From the NCBI RefSeq assembly GCF_000426825.1, contig NZ_AUGC01000018.1, positions 1-47,284 on the forward strand: DNA of 47,284 nt. The letters are read 5' to 3'. The DNA comes from Thermonema rossianum DSM 10300. Lineage in GTDB: Bacteria > Bacteroidota > Bacteroidia > Cytophagales > Thermonemataceae. Positions 8,203-15,864 of the stretch are shown piece by piece (within the stretch, counting starts at the first letter, position 1; each line of letters opens with the position of its first letter). The position numbers and the translations under genes were made by a program. The notes below the pieces were generated by a model. That model did no database searches. It saw only the letters and a list, made by a program, of their open reading frames with translations, and was not told where the DNA came from.

Positions 8203-8721
8203 ATGCATAAAATCAAGCTTTTTTTTATATTGCAAGTTGGGATAATCGCCTTATCGGGCTGCAACACCCCCAAACAGTCTCAACAAAAAGCTTTTGAAGC
8301 TTTAGATGACACAAGCATGATACGTCTGCTCATAGACCTGCATACGCTCGATGCCACTGTGCCTTACCTGTTTTCGCGCCCCAACAACGACACCGCCAAA
8401 GCAGTTTTCAAGGCCTTGCGGGAAGAATTATTTGCCAAATATCACACCGACTCTGCCCATTTCTATCAAACCTATTACTACTATCTTGAACATGACATCA
8501 GCCATATCAATCAAATTTACAGTGCTGTCGTCGATTCTTTAAACCTGCGTGCCAACACCAAGCAATTTGATTTGTGGCAAATAGAAAAAGAAATTACACC
8601 CCAACAAAACACCTCTTCTGCTACCAAAGAACGCGAACCATCTGATAGTTTGTTGAGAAAGAAAATAGAAAAGATCAAAAAAAAGGCAATATCTATTCCT
8701 AAAGAAACCACTACCCGGTAG
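8203..8721 (+). CDS. DUF4296 lipoprotein
   Basis: 172 residues from ATG 8203 (a TTG at 8194 is in frame but less likely). Lipoprotein signal with ALSGC as lipobox. The body matches the Bacteroidota DUF4296 pattern: an MIRLLIDLHTLDA helix, a F-x-KYHTDSAHFYQTYYYYL segment and an HINQIYSAVVDSLN helix. The tail is charged (KKIEKIKKK). Function of the family is unknown; it is surface or periplasm-anchored by lipid. 58 bases separate it from the LytTR regulator gene, so they may be cotranscribed. Confidence 0.8.
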   Translation: MHKIKLFFILQVGIIALSGCNTPKQSQQKAFEALDDTSMIRLLIDLHTLDATVPYLFSRPNNDTAKAVFKALREELFAKYHTDSAHFYQTYYYYLEHDISHINQIYSAVVDSLNLRANTKQFDLWQIEKEITPQQNTSSATKEREPSDSLLRKKIEKIKKKAISIPKETTTR

Positions 8722-8779
8722 GGGCAGTATAACCACAATAACATCAAGCGTACATACACAAACTACACATACTTGAATT

Positions 8780-9514
8780 ATGAAAAAGCTCAGTTGTATC
8801 ATCGTAGACGACAACCCCGTAATGACTACCATACTGCGGGGATTTGCGGAAAAATCCGGCATAGTGGAATGTAAACAAGTTTTTAACAATCCACAAGAAG
8901 CCTACAGTTTCCTCAATGAGGAGTCGGTAGATATCATGTTTTTAGACATAGAAATGCCCCAGCTTTCAGGCATCGAGCTGCTCAAATCGCTCAAAAACCC
9001 GCCGGCTACCATATTGGTAACAGCCAATCCCAACTTTGCCGTGGAAGCTTTTGAGCTGGATGCCGTCGATTACATTGTAAAACCCCCGGAGTTCCACCGC
9101 TTTTTGAAAGCACTCAACAAAGCACAGTCTTTTTTGAAAGGCATGCATGGCCACAAACCCAACGGGCAAAGCCAAGAGGAAGCGGCAGGCAATCAAGAGA
9201 TTTTCGTAAAAATAGACCAGAAGTTAGTCAAAGTACGCCTAAACGACATCATGTACATAGAAGCCATGGCCGACTATGTGGTGATTCATACCACTACGGG
9301 ACGGCAATTGGTGGTTTACTCCAGCATGAAAAATTTTGAAGCAGAGCTGGAAAAGCATGCCCCCGGCCGTTTTCGTCGCATCCATCGCTCCTACATTATA
9401 GACCGGGAAAAGGTAGAAGCCATAGAAGACAACAGTGTTGTCATCGGGAAGAAATACATTCCCATAGGGAAAACCTATCGTGAAGAGTTTCTCAACCAGC
9501 TCAACAAGCTATAA
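8780..9514 (+). CDS. LytTR-family response regulator
   Basis: 244 residues. CheY-like receiver at 1-120 with acidic pair Asp10-Asp11, phospho-acceptor Asp56 (FLDIEMP), Thr81 and Lys101 (YIVKPPE). LytTR DNA-binding domain at about 139-244 (MYIEAMADYVVIHTT... RIHRSYIIDREKVEAI). All residues needed for phosphorylation are present. No histidine kinase (LytS type) gene is next to it, so the partner must be coded elsewhere. Closed by the hairpin terminator at 9555, which separates it from the GTPase operon. Confidence 0.93.
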   Translation: MKKLSCIIVDDNPVMTTILRGFAEKSGIVECKQVFNNPQEAYSFLNEESVDIMFLDIEMPQLSGIELLKSLKNPPATILVTANPNFAVEAFELDAVDYIVKPPEFHRFLKALNKAQSFLKGMHGHKPNGQSQEEAAGNQEIFVKIDQKLVKVRLNDIMYIEAMADYVVIHTTTGRQLVVYSSMKNFEAELEKHAPGRFRRIHRSYIIDREKVEAIEDNSVVIGKKYIPIGKTYREEFLNQLNKL

Positions 9515-9554
9515 AAGCCTTATTCATTCAAAGAGCCGGGCAATTCGTTTATCG

Positions 9555-9584
9555 AGTCGATGAGTCAATTCATCGACTTTTGTT
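9555..9584 (+). terminator. Intrinsic terminator after the LytTR gene
   Basis: Stem AGTCGATGA (9555-9563) and TCATCGACT (9570-9578), loop of 6, followed by TTTTGTTATTATT. Marks the end of the transcript before the operon that starts at 9621. Confidence 0.8.
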
Positions 9585-9620
9585 ATTATTGAGTAATCAA
9601 TCACCTAATATTAAAGAAAT

Positions 9621-10271
9621 ATGAAGAAGGTTTTATTCCTATTAATTCTTATCATGTTGGGCACCATCGGATACAATCAATATCGACAACTTCGCAAATT
9701 CTCGCCTCCTAACCACTATGACTACGAGGCAAAGACCAAATCCATCGATGTCAATTATTATGACATGCAGGCTGTAGAGCGTTACTTTGAATTATGCTAT
9801 GAAATAGGGCGATTTGCACGCCAAGCTTGGTATAACCACGGCATCGATGTGCGTTTTCCCGATGAAAGCAAGCCGCAGAGTGTACAAGCATCGCTCCACT
9901 ACCGGCAACTGCTCAAAGAAGTCAAGCTACTGGAAGCACGCTTGATTCAATCCAAAGAACTAAAATCAAAAGGATTCGATAACCGCGCCATCCGTTATAT
10001 AGAAGAAAACGGAATTGCCCCGCAACTTTACCATGCACATCGTTTGTTAAATGGAAAAACACTGCACCGTGGCAATGAAGGTGAGGCAGTTTGGTATATA
10101 CAAAAACTGATTGCGAAACAATATAAGCCCATTCGCATCGACGGCATCTTTAACCAAGAAACCGAAGACGCGGTCAAGGCACTACAAACCAAGTGGAATA
10201 TGTACCCCTCGGGCATTGTGGATATGGACTTTGTGAATAAACTGCTACAAAACCACGACCGCAATGAATGA
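9621..10271 (+). CDS. Membrane-anchored peptidoglycan-binding-domain protein
   Basis: 216 residues. N-terminal hydrophobic helix (2-17) likely a signal anchor. Middle region helical, no recognised domain. C-terminal 148-212 is a PG_binding_1-like three-helix domain (LHRGNEGEAVWYIQKLI... RIDGIFNQETEDAVKALQTKW), the type that binds peptidoglycan. First gene of the 9621-12854 operon; its stop overlaps the next gene's start by 8 bases. The context suggests it senses or anchors to the cell wall on the outside while the next three products act in the cytoplasm or at the membrane. Confidence 0.82.
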   Translation: MKKVLFLLILIMLGTIGYNQYRQLRKFSPPNHYDYEAKTKSIDVNYYDMQAVERYFELCYEIGRFARQAWYNHGIDVRFPDESKPQSVQASLHYRQLLKEVKLLEARLIQSKELKSKGFDNRAIRYIEENGIAPQLYHAHRLLNGKTLHRGNEGEAVWYIQKLIAKQYKPIRIDGIFNQETEDAVKALQTKWNMYPSGIVDMDFVNKLLQNHDRNE

Positions 10272-11166
10272 AGAACGCAAAGTAGATGTTTTCTTTAGCC
10301 TCTTTGAAGAAGTGATTGAGCGACAAAATGAGGCAGTCAAGCAAATGGTGTTTCAGGAACTCCGTTTGCTTAAAGAGAAGGAGCTGCCCAAGGTGTTGGA
10401 GCCCGTTGTTGACCAAAAAATAAAAAATATAGAACAGCGCTTGGCTGAGATGTCCGGCGCCAATGTGGCACAAGCCATCCGCCAGCAAATCAAAAACTCA
10501 CAACACGAGATGGTGGACGCCCTCTACCCCATCATTGGCAAGCTGGTGCGCAAATACATACAAGTAGAGCTGGCGAAACTGTCCGAACAAATAGACAAAC
10601 AACTCAACGATACCTTCTCCTGGAGCAGCATCAAACGGGAGTTTTTATCTCTGTTCGGCATCAAGGAGAAAGATATATTATTGGCCAATGCCCAGCGCCC
10701 GGTCATAGAAGAAGGCTTTATCATAGAACAAGATTCAGGCATACTGCTGGCACATTATACCCGCAACCACACCATCGATGAAGACATGATTGCCGGCATG
10801 CTCACAGCCATCAAAAGCTTTGTAAAAGATGCCTTTCATAAAGACAAAGGCGGCTTGAACGCCATTGAATATGGCGACACAACCATCATCATCAAAGATT
10901 CGGGCAGCTACTATTTGGCTGTGGTGGTATCGGGCACGGTAACCACGCAATACAAAGAACAAATGCTCGATTATCTGCTGGATTTCGAGCGAAGGCAGCT
11001 GAACCGCCCAAAAGAGGAAATCGATGACTTACAGCTCAAAGAAGCCTTTATAGAACACTGCGAAAAATCGGACGACTACTTTTACAAGCTAAAAAACAAG
11101 TACCATGACATCGAAAAAAAACTACAGCAAAAAGGTCATTTTGATTGGAAATTTTGGCGTTGGTAA
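10264..11166 (+). CDS. Protein resembling the N-terminal part of cyanobacterial 'OmpA-like' proteins, GTPase partner
   Basis: 300 residues, no signal peptide, no membrane helix strong enough to call. Residues 1-110 are charged helices. The core ALYPIIGKLVRKYI... (about 85) to DMIAGMLTAIKSFVKDAF (about 178) and the following YGDTTIIIKDSGSYYLAVVVSG strand region resemble, from memory, the segment that precedes the OmpA domain in a cyanobacterial protein family; the OmpA domain itself is absent. The second half has a roadblock- or profilin-like alternation of strands that might bind the GTPase coded next. That is inference. Its 3' end overlaps the GTPase gene by 62 bases, its stop codon lying inside the codons of the P-loop. 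Confidence 0.6.
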   Translation: MNEERKVDVFFSLFEEVIERQNEAVKQMVFQELRLLKEKELPKVLEPVVDQKIKNIEQRLAEMSGANVAQAIRQQIKNSQHEMVDALYPIIGKLVRKYIQVELAKLSEQIDKQLNDTFSWSSIKREFLSLFGIKEKDILLANAQRPVIEEGFIIEQDSGILLAHYTRNHTIDEDMIAGMLTAIKSFVKDAFHKDKGGLNAIEYGDTTIIIKDSGSYYLAVVVSGTVTTQYKEQMLDYLLDFERRQLNRPKEEIDDLQLKEAFIEHCEKSDDYFYKLKNKYHDIEKKLQQKGHFDWKFWRW

Positions 11167-11602
11167 AACATCACTCGTACAACGCTACGTGCACTCGCGC
11201 TTTTCTGAACAATACCACACGACCCTGGGCGTAAAAGTGGACAGAAAAGTGGTAGAGTTCGATGACTGCATCTTGAATATGATGATATGGGACGTGGCCG
11301 GCGAAGTGCGCCAAGACAAGGTGCCTCCCTCCTATTACTTAGGCTCAAAGGGCGTCTTTTATGTTTTCGACATGACCCGCCCCTCTACCTATGAACACAT
11401 AGAAGAAGACATTGCCTATGTAAAAAATATGCTTCCCGATGCGGTGTACATGCTGATCGGTAACAAAAAGGATCTGGTGGAGCAATCGCCTGTCCCCTGT
11501 GACTTTATGACCAGTGCCAAAACCGGGGAAAATGTAGAGGCTATGTTTCGCAGCATGGCACAAAAGTTATTAGAGCAAGATGGAAAGAAAATCAACATAT
11601 AG
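11105..11602 (+). CDS. Ras/Rab-like small GTPase
   Basis: 165 residues. G1 P-loop GNFGVGKTS at 15-23, switch I Thr40 (YHTTLGV), G3 DVAGE at 63-67, G4 NKKD at 120-123, G5 TSAK at 136-139. Compared with Ras, the catalytic Gln61 position (DTAGQ) is Glu67, which may slow hydrolysis or shift it to a partner. No C-terminal cysteine for lipidation. The start at 11105 is forced because the first beta strand (KKVILIG) begins at residue 9; this gives the long overlap with the upstream gene. Small Ras-like GTPases of bacteria control polarity, motility or envelope events (MglA and relatives). Overlaps the phosphatase gene by 23 bases. Confidence 0.9.
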   Translation: MTSKKNYSKKVILIGNFGVGKTSLVQRYVHSRFSEQYHTTLGVKVDRKVVEFDDCILNMMIWDVAGEVRQDKVPPSYYLGSKGVFYVFDMTRPSTYEHIEEDIAYVKNMLPDAVYMLIGNKKDLVEQSPVPCDFMTSAKTGENVEAMFRSMAQKLLEQDGKKINI

Positions 11603-12854
11603 TCTGTTGGAGCGCCTATTGAACCATAAAGACGGTACCTATTACAGCAGTGGCATCTTGTTCAAGGCAGATGGCAGCATAGTAGAAGCCACCCCCGATC
11701 TGCAAGCAGCCTTGCAGGACAAGCACTCTATTTACGAGGCTGACCCGTTTATAGGCAGCCTGCAAAGTATTTTCGAACACATGGTACCCGAGGACGCCCC
11801 CGTCTTTTTCCCCCGTGTAGAGACCGCTCATTTCGGTAAGGAAAAAGGCGTCTATGATTACAGCTTCTACGCCAAACTAATTGACGGTCACCCCTATATA
11901 CTCTGCACAATCAACGACACCTCTGACCAGAATTATTATTTGTTTAAAGTACAAAGCGAAAGAAATAAAGCCCTCATAGAAAAAGAGCTGCAGGAGCTGC
12001 AAAAAGCGCAAAATCAGCAAAAAGAGAATATCCGCAAAAAGATTGAAGAGATACAGCAGCAGAAAAATCTTGCAGAGGCAGAGAAGCGCAAAATCATAGA
12101 GAGCCTCAGTTATGCGCAGCGAATACAAGAAGCACTCTTGCCTTCACAGGATGCCCTGCAGCAAATGCCTTTTCCTTTTTTCGTTTTCTGGCAGCCTTGC
12201 GACCTTATCAGCGGTGATTTTTACTACCTGCATTACAGCGAAGACTTCATTTACGTGATTTTGGGCGACTGCACCGGCCATGGTGTGCCCGGCGGCATTC
12301 TCACCAGCATAGGCATTATGGCACTGCGTCAAGCCCTGATTTTGCATCCCGACATTCCGCCGCATGAGCTTATCCGGCTCATTGATGAGAACATACATTC
12401 ACTTTTCGACCACACCCAAAACAGCTCGCCCGACAAAGTGGTGCGCGACGGCATGGAGCTGGCAGTCTTGCGCATCCACCGCACCGAACAATATATTGAA
12501 TATGCCGGTGCCGGCATCCCACTTTATTTGTTGCACGAAGGCAAGGTATCCGGTCATACCCCCCAACAAGCCGGCATCAACAACATCTTTAACAACGGAA
12601 AGGGATACAAAAGCGAGGTCATTCCCTATCAAAAAGGCGACGAAGTCATATTAAGCACCGACGGATATATAGACCAAATAGGCTTTGTATCCAACCGAAG
12701 GTTTAAACGAAGCCGCTTCATCAAGCTCGTTGAAAGGCTTGCCGGGAAGCCCTTCAACGAACACAAAGAGCATGTCAAAGAAGCCTTCTATCAATGGAAA
12801 GGCAACCAGGCACAAATCGATGATGTGCTGGTTTTAGGCATCCAACTCTTGTAA
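11580..12854 (+). CDS. SpoIIE/PP2C-type serine phosphatase with N-terminal sensor and coiled coil
   Basis: 424 residues. Residues 20-118 look like a PAS-type sensor, 125-172 are a coiled coil (long E/K/Q helix), 178-186 carry the usual YAQRIQEAL linker, and 205-424 form the SpoIIE/PP2C catalytic domain with metal ligands in SGDFYY (Asp213) and GDCTGHGVPGG (Asp230). Such enzymes dephosphorylate serine or threonine on anti-anti-sigma-like partners; no STAS or kinase gene is adjacent, so the substrate may be the GTPase-linked partner coded upstream or a distant protein. Last gene of the operon; its end overlaps the convergent esterase gene by 21 bases. Confidence 0.88.
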   Translation: MERKSTYSLLERLLNHKDGTYYSSGILFKADGSIVEATPDLQAALQDKHSIYEADPFIGSLQSIFEHMVPEDAPVFFPRVETAHFGKEKGVYDYSFYAKLIDGHPYILCTINDTSDQNYYLFKVQSERNKALIEKELQELQKAQNQQKENIRKKIEEIQQQKNLAEAEKRKIIESLSYAQRIQEALLPSQDALQQMPFPFFVFWQPCDLISGDFYYLHYSEDFIYVILGDCTGHGVPGGILTSIGIMALRQALILHPDIPPHELIRLIDENIHSLFDHTQNSSPDKVVRDGMELAVLRIHRTEQYIEYAGAGIPLYLLHEGKVSGHTPQQAGINNIFNNGKGYKSEVIPYQKGDEVILSTDGYIDQIGFVSNRRFKRSRFIKLVERLAGKPFNEHKEHVKEAFYQWKGNQAQIDDVLVLGIQLL

Positions 12855-13613
12855 AAAACTTTTCAAGTGCTGCAGAAACTGCTCCGGCTGCTCGGCATGC
12901 AGCCAATGCCCTGCACCGGCTATATCGGCAATGCGTGCACGTGGAAAGTGCTGCTTAATCACAGGGATGTCCTCATCACGCACATAATCGGAGTTTAAGC
13001 CTCTGATGAAAAGCGCCGGCAAATCAGCCCTATAATTACCGGGCAAGCCCTCTACCACATTGGACAGCTGATTGGCTATAACTTTAAGGTTCATGCGCCA
13101 AGCATACCCTCCCTCTTCCGTACGATACAGGTTCTTCAAAAGGAACTGGCGCACGCCCGTTTCCGGCACGTAGCGGCTCAGTATTTGGTCAGCTTCCCTG
13201 CGGCTTTTGATTGTCTCCACAGGAATAGCCAATAAGCCCTCTATGATGGTATCGTGATGAACCGGATAAGCGCGCGGCGCAATGTCGGCTACTACTATGG
13301 CACGTAGCAACTCCGGATAACGGCAAGCCAGCCACATGGTCACCTTGCCCCCCATGGAATGCCCCAGCACAATGGGGCGCTGCAGAGCGTGTTCTTCTAT
13401 AAACGCCCGCACATCCTCGCTCATGGCTTCGTAGGTCCACTCTTCGCTGTGGGGTGAACGCCCGTGGTTGCGCAAGTCCGGCAGATAAATATGATAGTTA
13501 CCTTCCTCTGCCAGGCGGCGTGCAATAGTCATCCAATTATCGCCGGAGCCAAACAGACCATGCAGAATCAAAAGGGGCGTGCCCGCCCCTACTTCTTGGA
13601 AATAAAGCTTCAT
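12834..13613 (-). CDS. Alpha/beta-hydrolase, YbfF-like esterase
   Basis: 259 residues. Classic alpha/beta-hydrolase fold: oxyanion HGLFGSGDNW near residue 18-27, nucleophile elbow GHSMGG, acid in the GLNSDYV region and catalytic His in GAGHWLHAEQPEQF. Length and the LHGLFGSGDNW / LRNHGRSPHS signatures match the YbfF-type acyl-CoA or short-chain esterases. Cytoplasmic. Four bases upstream of its start is the end of thrS, so it is probably cotranscribed as the second gene after thrS. Confidence 0.87.
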   Translation of the reverse strand: MKLYFQEVGAGTPLLILHGLFGSGDNWMTIARRLAEEGNYHIYLPDLRNHGRSPHSEEWTYEAMSEDVRAFIEEHALQRPIVLGHSMGGKVTMWLACRYPELLRAIVVADIAPRAYPVHHDTIIEGLLAIPVETIKSRREADQILSRYVPETGVRQFLLKNLYRTEEGGYAWRMNLKVIANQLSNVVEGLPGNYRADLPALFIRGLNSDYVRDEDIPVIKQHFPRARIADIAGAGHWLHAEQPEQFLQHLKSFLQELDA

Positions 13614-13616
13614 GAG

Positions 13617-15575
13617 TTAGTCTGCGATTTTGGTTTCTTCCTTAAAGTGCTTGATAAAGTCTTCCAAGCTAAAGGTCCCCTTGTCGCCTTCACCGTGGCG
13701 GCGCACCGCTACATTCCCCTCCTCTGCTTCTTTTTCGCCCACAATCAGCATGTAAGGGATTTTCTTCACTTCGGCATCGCGGATTTTGCGCCCTATTTTT
13801 TCGGCACGGTGGTCCACAAAGCCCCGGATATCTTCTTCCATCAGGCGGCTCATCACCTGATCGGCGTAGTCTGCATATTTGTCTGAAATAGGCAGCACAG
13901 CTACTTGCTCAGGTGCCAGCCAAAGCGGTAAGTTGCCGGCACAGTGCTCAAGCAATACAGCCACGAAGCGCTCCAGCGAGCCAAAGGGTGCACGATGAAT
14001 CATCACAGGGCGGTAGCGTTGGTTATCGGCACCGATATACTCGAGCTCGAAGCGGGCAGGCAGCTGATAGTCCACCTGAATGGTTCCCAACTGCCACTTA
14101 CGCCCCAGTGCATCGCTCACCATGAAATCGAGCTTGGGTCCATAGAAAGCAGCTTCGCCTTCCACAGTCACCGTATTGAGCCCTTTTTCTTGTGCCACCT
14201 CAATGATTTCGCGTTCGGCACGCTCCCAATCCTCGTCTTTGCCAAAGTATTTTTCTTTGTTGTTGGGGTCACGCAACGAAATTTGCGCGGTATATTCATC
14301 GAAGCCCAAGGCTTTGAACACATACAGCACGAGGTCAATCACTTTGGCGAATTCTTCTTTTACCTGATCGGGACGGCAAAATATGTGGGCGTCGTCTTGT
14401 GTGAAGCCACGCACGCGTGTCAAGCCGTGCAACTCGCCACTTTGCTCATAGCGATAGACTGTGCCAAACTCTGCCAAGCGCAAAGGCAGGTCACGATAAG
14501 AGCGCGGGCGCGACTTGTAAATCTCGCAGTGGTGCGGGCAGTTCATGGGTTTGAGCAAATACTCCTCGTCTTCGGGGGTGCGAATTGGTTGGAAAGAGTC
14601 TTTGCCGTATTTCTCCCAGTGTCCCGAGGTTACATACAAGTCTTTCTTTCCGATGTGCGGGCTCACCACCTGTTGGTAGCCTGCTTTTACTTGTGCCCGC
14701 CGCAGGAAGTTCTCCAAGCGTTCGCGCAGCACCGCCCCCTTGGGCAGCCACAAGGGCAAGCCTGCCCCCACCTTGTCAGAGAAGGTAAAGAGCTCCAGCT
14801 CTTTGCCCAGCTTACGGTGGTCACGCTTTTTGGCTTCTTCGAGCTTATGCAAGTAATCTTTCAGTTCCGCCTCTTTCGGGAAAGTAATGCCATAGATGCG
14901 GGTAAGCTGCGGACGTTTTTCATCGCCACGCCAATAGGCCCCGGCCACGTTGAGCAGCTTCACCGCTTTTATGAAGCCGGTATGTGGGATGTGCGGCCCC
15001 CGGCACAGGTCTATGAAGTTGCCCTGTTGATAGAAGGTAATTTCGCCATCGTTGAGTTCTTCGAGCAGCTCCAGCTTATAAGGGTCGCCTTTTTTCTTGA
15101 AAAACTCAATGGCTTCCTGTTTGGACACTTCCTTGCGCACATAAGGATTTTTCTGACGTGCCAACTCCTTCATCTTAGCCTCAATCTTGGGCAGATCGTC
15201 TTCGGAAAGGCCACGTCCTTTCAGCGATTCCACTTCCGAGAGGTCCACGTCATAGTAAAAGCCTCCACGCTCGGAAGGAGGTCCTATGCCAAACTTCACG
15301 CCCGGATAAAGCGCTTCGAGCGCCTCAGCCAACAGGTGCGCCGAGGAATGCCAGAAAGCATATTTCCCTTCTTCGTCGTTCCAGGTAAGCAAGCGTACTT
15401 GGGCATCTTTTTCGATGGGGCGTGTGGCATCCCATATCTCGCCATCGACCAAGGCAGCCAACACATTGCGGGCCAGCCCTTCGCTAATCGACCGGGCGAT
15501 TTCCAAGCCGGTTACGCCTTTGGGGTATTCCCGCACACTCCCATCGGGCAGGGTAATTTTTATTTTTTCTTCCAT
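13617..15575 (-). CDS. thrS: Threonyl-tRNA synthetase
   Basis: 652 residues, normal full length. N-terminal TGS domain (1-62), editing N2 domain with the [11 protein letters not shown] motif (HxxxH) and the CRGPH motif, class II catalytic core with zinc ligands in [23 protein letters not shown] motif 3, and C-terminal anticodon-binding domain (ending [10 protein letters not shown]). Attaches threonine to tRNA-Thr. Start ATG 15575 gives the usual [14 protein letters not shown]-terminus. Confidence 0.98.
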   Translation of the reverse strand: MEEKIKITLPDGSVREYPKGVTGLEIARSISEGLARNVLAALVDGEIWDATRPIEKDAQVRLLTWNDEEGKYAFWHSSAHLLAEALEALYPGVKFGIGPPSERGGFYYDVDLSEVESLKGRGLSEDDLPKIEAKMKELARQKNPYVRKEVSKQEAIEFFKKKGDPYKLELLEELNDGEITFYQQGNFIDLCRGPHIPHTGFIKAVKLLNVAGAYWRGDEKRPQLTRIYGITFPKEAELKDYLHKLEEAKKRDHRKLGKELELFTFSDKVGAGLPLWLPKGAVLRERLENFLRRAQVKAGYQQVVSPHIGKKDLYVTSGHWEKYGKDSFQPIRTPEDEEYLLKPMNCPHHCEIYKSRPRSYRDLPLRLAEFGTVYRYEQSGELHGLTRVRGFTQDDAHIFCRPDQVKEEFAKVIDLVLYVFKALGFDEYTAQISLRDPNNKEKYFGKDEDWERAEREIIEVAQEKGLNTVTVEGEAAFYGPKLDFMVSDALGRKWQLGTIQVDYQLPARFELEYIGADNQRYRPVMIHRAPFGSLERFVAVLLEHCAGNLPLWLAPEQVAVLPISDKYADYADQVMSRLMEEDIRGFVDHRAEKIGRKIRDAEVKKIPYMLIVGEKEAEEGNVAVRRHGEGDKGTFSLEDFIKHFKEETKIAD

Positions 15576-15609
15576 TGCAGGATTTTCGTTTTCGTTTGTC
15601 TTTGGTTTG

Positions 15610-15617
15610 CAAAGCTA
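15610..15617 (-). promoter_or_regulatory. -7 box for thrS
   Basis: Minus-strand TAGCTTTG matches the Bacteroidota TAnnTTTG consensus, 35-42 bases before the thrS ATG. A T-rich TTTC-containing stretch lies roughly 20 bases further up in place of the -33 TTG. The rest of the 289-base divergent gap to 15865 is AT-rich and holds no visible gene. Confidence 0.45.
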
Positions 15618-15864
15618 AAAATTTTATAAAAGAAGTGCGAAAGAAGTCAGCAGAGTTAACAGACAAACGCACGCCTGCGGCGGCTGCATGCCTTTATGCG
15701 CTTCTTTCAAAAAAAGAGAGGGGACAAGCATTATAAACCGGGCATTTCCTGCCAATCTCTATGGTTTAGCAACTTTTGCATGTATAACCAAGCTGTCATT
15801 CAATAGCTTCTGTATTTTTTTCTTACTTTTAATAAGAATACATCCTCGCTTTATCTTTTGTTTT

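Noticed and set aside
13944-15629. A 561-codon open frame on the + strand across thrS
   Set aside because: It is antisense to a full-length, motif-complete thrS, has no domain or signal, and arises from the codon bias of the real gene.
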